From JAHIVN01 sp018816645 (GTDB taxonomy: Bacteria > Patescibacteriota > Dojkabacteria > JAHIVN01): a stretch of 7,650 bases of DNA. This document shows, piece by piece, positions 5,562 through 7,650 of this stretch. Position 1 is the stretch's first letter, and each line of letters begins with the position of its first letter. The notes under the pieces are model-generated. The model worked only from the letters and a program-made list of their open reading frames with translations. It made no database searches and was not told the origin of the DNA. The stretch spans positions 1-7,650 of the forward strand of contig JBDRHZ010000044.1 of assembly GCA_043816305.1 (NCBI GenBank), in the 5' to 3' direction. Position numbers and translations under genes: made by a program.

Positions 5562-5591
5562 TAATATAATAGTCAATTTCATCAAGTAACA

Positions 5592-7650
5592 TCACCTCGA
5601 TACAATGAATAATATCTTAATCTCCGAACTGACTTGGCTAGGCAACCTATTTCGATACCAGAAGATACTATCTACCGCAGTTCTTGAAAATATCAGAACG
5701 AATACAGTAATTATCCCTAATGCCATCCTTATGAGCAAATCCTCTCCAGTACCTGAAAGAAAACCGGTAATGTTTATTTTAAACTCATCTACACTTGTAT
5801 TCCCTGCCAGATCTTCAACACCGATAGTTACATTATGTTCTCCAAGCGCAAGCACACGATTTGGACTCCAGAGCCACGCGCCACTGTCATCAGCTGTTGT
5901 CTCGCCTGTAATCGTTTCCGAGTCAATTATAATCTTTATAATAGCACCAGATTCAGTAACACCAGAAAAAACAGGTGTCGCATTATCCAAATTGACTACT
6001 AGTTGATTCACATTTTCTCCATTCAATTTGATCAGATTTTGCGGAGCAACTGTATCTAAAATTATTGTATCCAAATAGGTGCTAGATACGTTCCCAGCAT
6101 TGTCCTTGAATTTAATATAAATTATTCGATTCCCATCTCCATTCGAAAGAAGCACTGTTTTACCAGTAGTATAATTTTCCCAGACAGGCCCTGTAAAGTC
6201 AGCATTTTCAGCTATTATCATCTGACCAAGACCAGAAAAATTATCGCTTGCCGAAATACTAAGATTTATTTTTTTATTATTTGTAAATACCGCTCCTGAA
6301 TTTATAATAATGCTCCCATTGAAAGGCACAGTCCCATCTAAAACTATAGAGTCTGTACTTGCAGATGTTTCATTTCCGACATTATCAACAAACTTAATAT
6401 AGACCGTTTTATTACCATCACCTGATGAAAGACCCAAGTTTTTCCCAGTTGAATAAATCTCCCAAACAGCTCCAGAAAAATCTGCACTTTCTGAAATCAT
6501 CATTTGATCAAGACCGGATAATTCATCTTCTGCAAGAATTGTAGCATCTACATTTTCGCCGGTAGTATATTGTTCTCCTGAATTTAACACTATACTTCCA
6601 TTGATCGGTATATCTGCATCCACTTTTATCGCAAATGTCTCATCTGAGATGTCGTTTCCGCCAGCAGGAATATTTATGATGTCTATATTATGAATATCTT
6701 CACTATCAGAAACTGCATCTGCCATAGATTCAATAATAAATTCTTCTCCAGAGGAACTCAAATCATCCCAATATCCTCCGTCATCATCAATAATTCGAAC
6801 GTCAAATGATGAATCTTGTGGATAAATATCTGTAGTATTTTCGAAGACTACTCTTTGTCCTGTCCAAGTTATTGTCTCCTCTCCTCTTACCCAGTCGCCG
6901 TCAACAAGAACTCCTTGAATACCCCCAACCGTGCTGAGACTTCCCACAAACGTCAGATCGTTTTCGTACACAGCGTCAGCAGTGGTCGTCGTATCGTAGC
7001 CGCTATCCGCCGCTTCATCATCAATTGCTTTTACACCGAACTCAATATCGGCCGATTCATCCCAGTCCCAATCAAGTGTTACATGCCATGTAATAGTAAT
7101 ATCGTTTACTGTAGGCAAACCGGTATCTCTATCATACGATATATCCGAAACATACGCCGACCCCGATACTGACGTTGGAGAAAGTCCCATGTCATTCGCT
7201 CCCTCGTCAGCAAAGTATTCAATGTCCGTACCGGTCGGATGATCGATTTTAATATACAATTCGTCAAGGTCGGAAGCACCGTCCGGATCGGAGTAAACCG
7301 CAGTAAATGTGCTTTCAACGGATGAATAAAAATTATCCAGCTCTGAAAGGTTTGAAGAAAGAACCGTTGGGGACAGGTTCGTTTGGACGATATATGTAGT
7401 ACCCACGTACCCATCTTCTGCTAAACCTGGTCCACTACCACCATTAACACTGGTCGTTCCTGTATACAGATTCGAAAGATAGTAAACCGCAATCCTTCCG
7501 CCGCCACCACCTCCCCCATCCGCACTTGTTTCGTCCGCACCATTGCCGCCATTTACCTCAATCCCGCCTCCTCCTGTAAAAACACCTGTAGTTATATACA
7601 CAGACCCACCTGATCCTCCTCCCCCTGCATAATCATCCCAGCTATCTACT
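5592..7650 (-). CDS. large C-terminally anchored surface protein with Gly-rich and Ig-like repeats (5' partial)
   Basis: The frame is open through the window's right edge, so the 5' end lies outside; the GTG at 7601 is internal (VDSWDDYAGGGGSGGS is encoded before it). Numbering from 7601: residues 1-42 continue a Gly-rich segment ending GGGGGGGRIAVYY, a motif I recall from large CPR-type surface proteins. Residues 74-330 are Asp-rich beta domains with cadherin-like phrases (DPDGASDLDELYIKI, VKAIDDEAADSGY). Residues 331-424 and 425-518 are two tandem 94-residue Ig-like repeats, about 52% identical without gaps, each with a D-N-x-G-N turn. Residues 519-610 are a Bap/Big-like domain (SGVTESGAIIKI ... 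DDSGAWLWSP ... VEDLAGNTS). A membrane helix lies at about 622-640, then a 29-residue tail. No cysteine is seen. It probably projects from the cell envelope in adhesion or S-layer-like roles. The stop is TGA. Confidence 0.88.
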   Translation of the reverse strand, partial: VDSWDDYAGGGGSGGSVYITTGVFTGGGGIEVNGGNGADETSADGGGGGGGRIAVYYLSNLYTGTTSVNGGSGPGLAEDGYVGTTYIVQTNLSPTVLSSNLSELDNFYSSVESTFTAVYSDPDGASDLDELYIKIDHPTGTDIEYFADEGANDMGLSPTSVSGSAYVSDISYDRDTGLPTVNDITITWHVTLDWDWDESADIEFGVKAIDDEAADSGYDTTTTADAVYENDLTFVGSLSTVGGIQGVLVDGDWVRGEETITWTGQRVVFENTTDIYPQDSSFDVRIIDDDGGYWDDLSSSGEEFIIESMADAVSDSEDIHNIDIINIPAGGNDISDETFAIKVDADIPINGSIVLNSGEQYTTGENVDATILAEDELSGLDQMMISESADFSGAVWEIYSTGKNLGLSSGDGNKTVYIKFVDNVGNETSASTDSIVLDGTVPFNGSIIINSGAVFTNNKKINLSISASDNFSGLGQMIIAENADFTGPVWENYTTGKTVLLSNGDGNRIIYIKFKDNAGNVSSTYLDTIILDTVAPQNLIKLNGENVNQLVVNLDNATPVFSGVTESGAIIKIIIDSETITGETTADDSGAWLWSPNRVLALGEHNVTIGVEDLAGNTSVDEFKINITGFLSGTGEDLLIRMALGIITVFVLIFSRTAVDSIFWYRNRLPSQVSSEIKILFIVSR
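6048..6329 (-). repeat. Ig-like repeat copy 2 of the surface protein (282 bp)
   Basis: It encodes residues 425-518, from VPFNGSIIINSG to DTIILDTV. It aligns to copy 1 without gaps at 49 of 94 identical residues. The divergence suggests an old duplication or selection for variation rather than recent slippage. Confidence 0.8.
6330..6611 (-). repeat. Ig-like repeat copy 1 of the surface protein (282 bp)
   Basis: It encodes residues 331-424, from IPINGSIVLNSG to DSIVLDGT. Key shared positions are NGSI, SGL-QM, ESADFSG-VWE-Y, GDGN and YIKF-DN-GN. It abuts copy 2 with no spacer and the same length, which points to a unit duplication. Confidence 0.8.

Noticed and set aside
5440..5591. Searched for rnpA or rpmH upstream of yidC
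   Set aside because: Only 152 bp is available and it holds a promoter and a terminator; no RnpA or L34 motif is visible.
5605..7414. Several shorter open frames overlapping the surface protein gene
   Set aside because: The long frame has domain-level repeats and a membrane anchor; the others are shadows without motifs.
1..7650. Alternative genetic code with UGA as glycine, as in some CPR groups
   Set aside because: The surface gene ends at TGA just before a terminator hairpin, and no in-frame TGA is needed to complete any gene.

Overview
The window reads as chromosome of a low-to-mid GC bacterium, most likely of the Candidate Phyla Radiation (Patescibacteria; a Microgenomates-like lineage is my guess). 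The signs are a compact RsmI without its C-terminal domain, a KH-R3H Jag without its N-terminal domain, a Lys-rich YidC of about 300 residues, start codons without clear Shine-Dalgarno sequences, and a large acidic glycine-rich and Ig-repeat surface protein. TGA is used as a stop in the surface gene and no TGA is read through, so the ordinary bacterial code fits. The taxon is inference only; no rRNA or other phylogenetic marker is complete enough here to settle it.

Left part (1-2241, + strand): possibly the last 20 codons of an upstream gene, then two back-to-back hairpins (61-91 AT-rich with a perfect 14-bp stem; 98-121 GC-rich, of the REP / IS200-IS605 end type). A two-domain GNAT acetyltransferase follows (197-1132). 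The 425-bp gap after it holds a dense cluster of inverted repeats (about 1190-1451) that looks like a decayed small mobile element or a structured RNA. An extended -10 promoter then precedes rsmI (1558-2241), the 16S rRNA C1402 2'-O-methyltransferase.

Right part (minus strand, transcribed right to left): the 3' part of a large C-terminally anchored surface protein (7650-5592, 5' end beyond the window) ends at a hairpin-plus-T-run terminator. A near-consensus promoter (TTGACT-17-TAGAAT) follows, driving what looks like one operon: yidC (membrane insertase), jag/khpB (RNA-binding KH-R3H, overlapping yidC by 47 nt), rplY/ctc (bL25 with a 51-residue acidic tail) and an unrecognised protein with a sigma-region-4-like helix-turn-helix. 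The last gene converges on rsmI across a 205-bp AT-rich gap with palindromes.

The operon joins membrane protein insertion, an RNA-binding partner, a 5S-rRNA-binding ribosomal protein and a putative DNA-binding protein. The usual rpmH-rnpA genes upstream of yidC are absent. I see no CRISPR array, tRNA or rRNA gene, intact transposase or defence system. The least explained items are the palindrome cluster at 1190-1451, the twin hairpin at 61-121 and the HTH protein with a possible second degenerate HTH.
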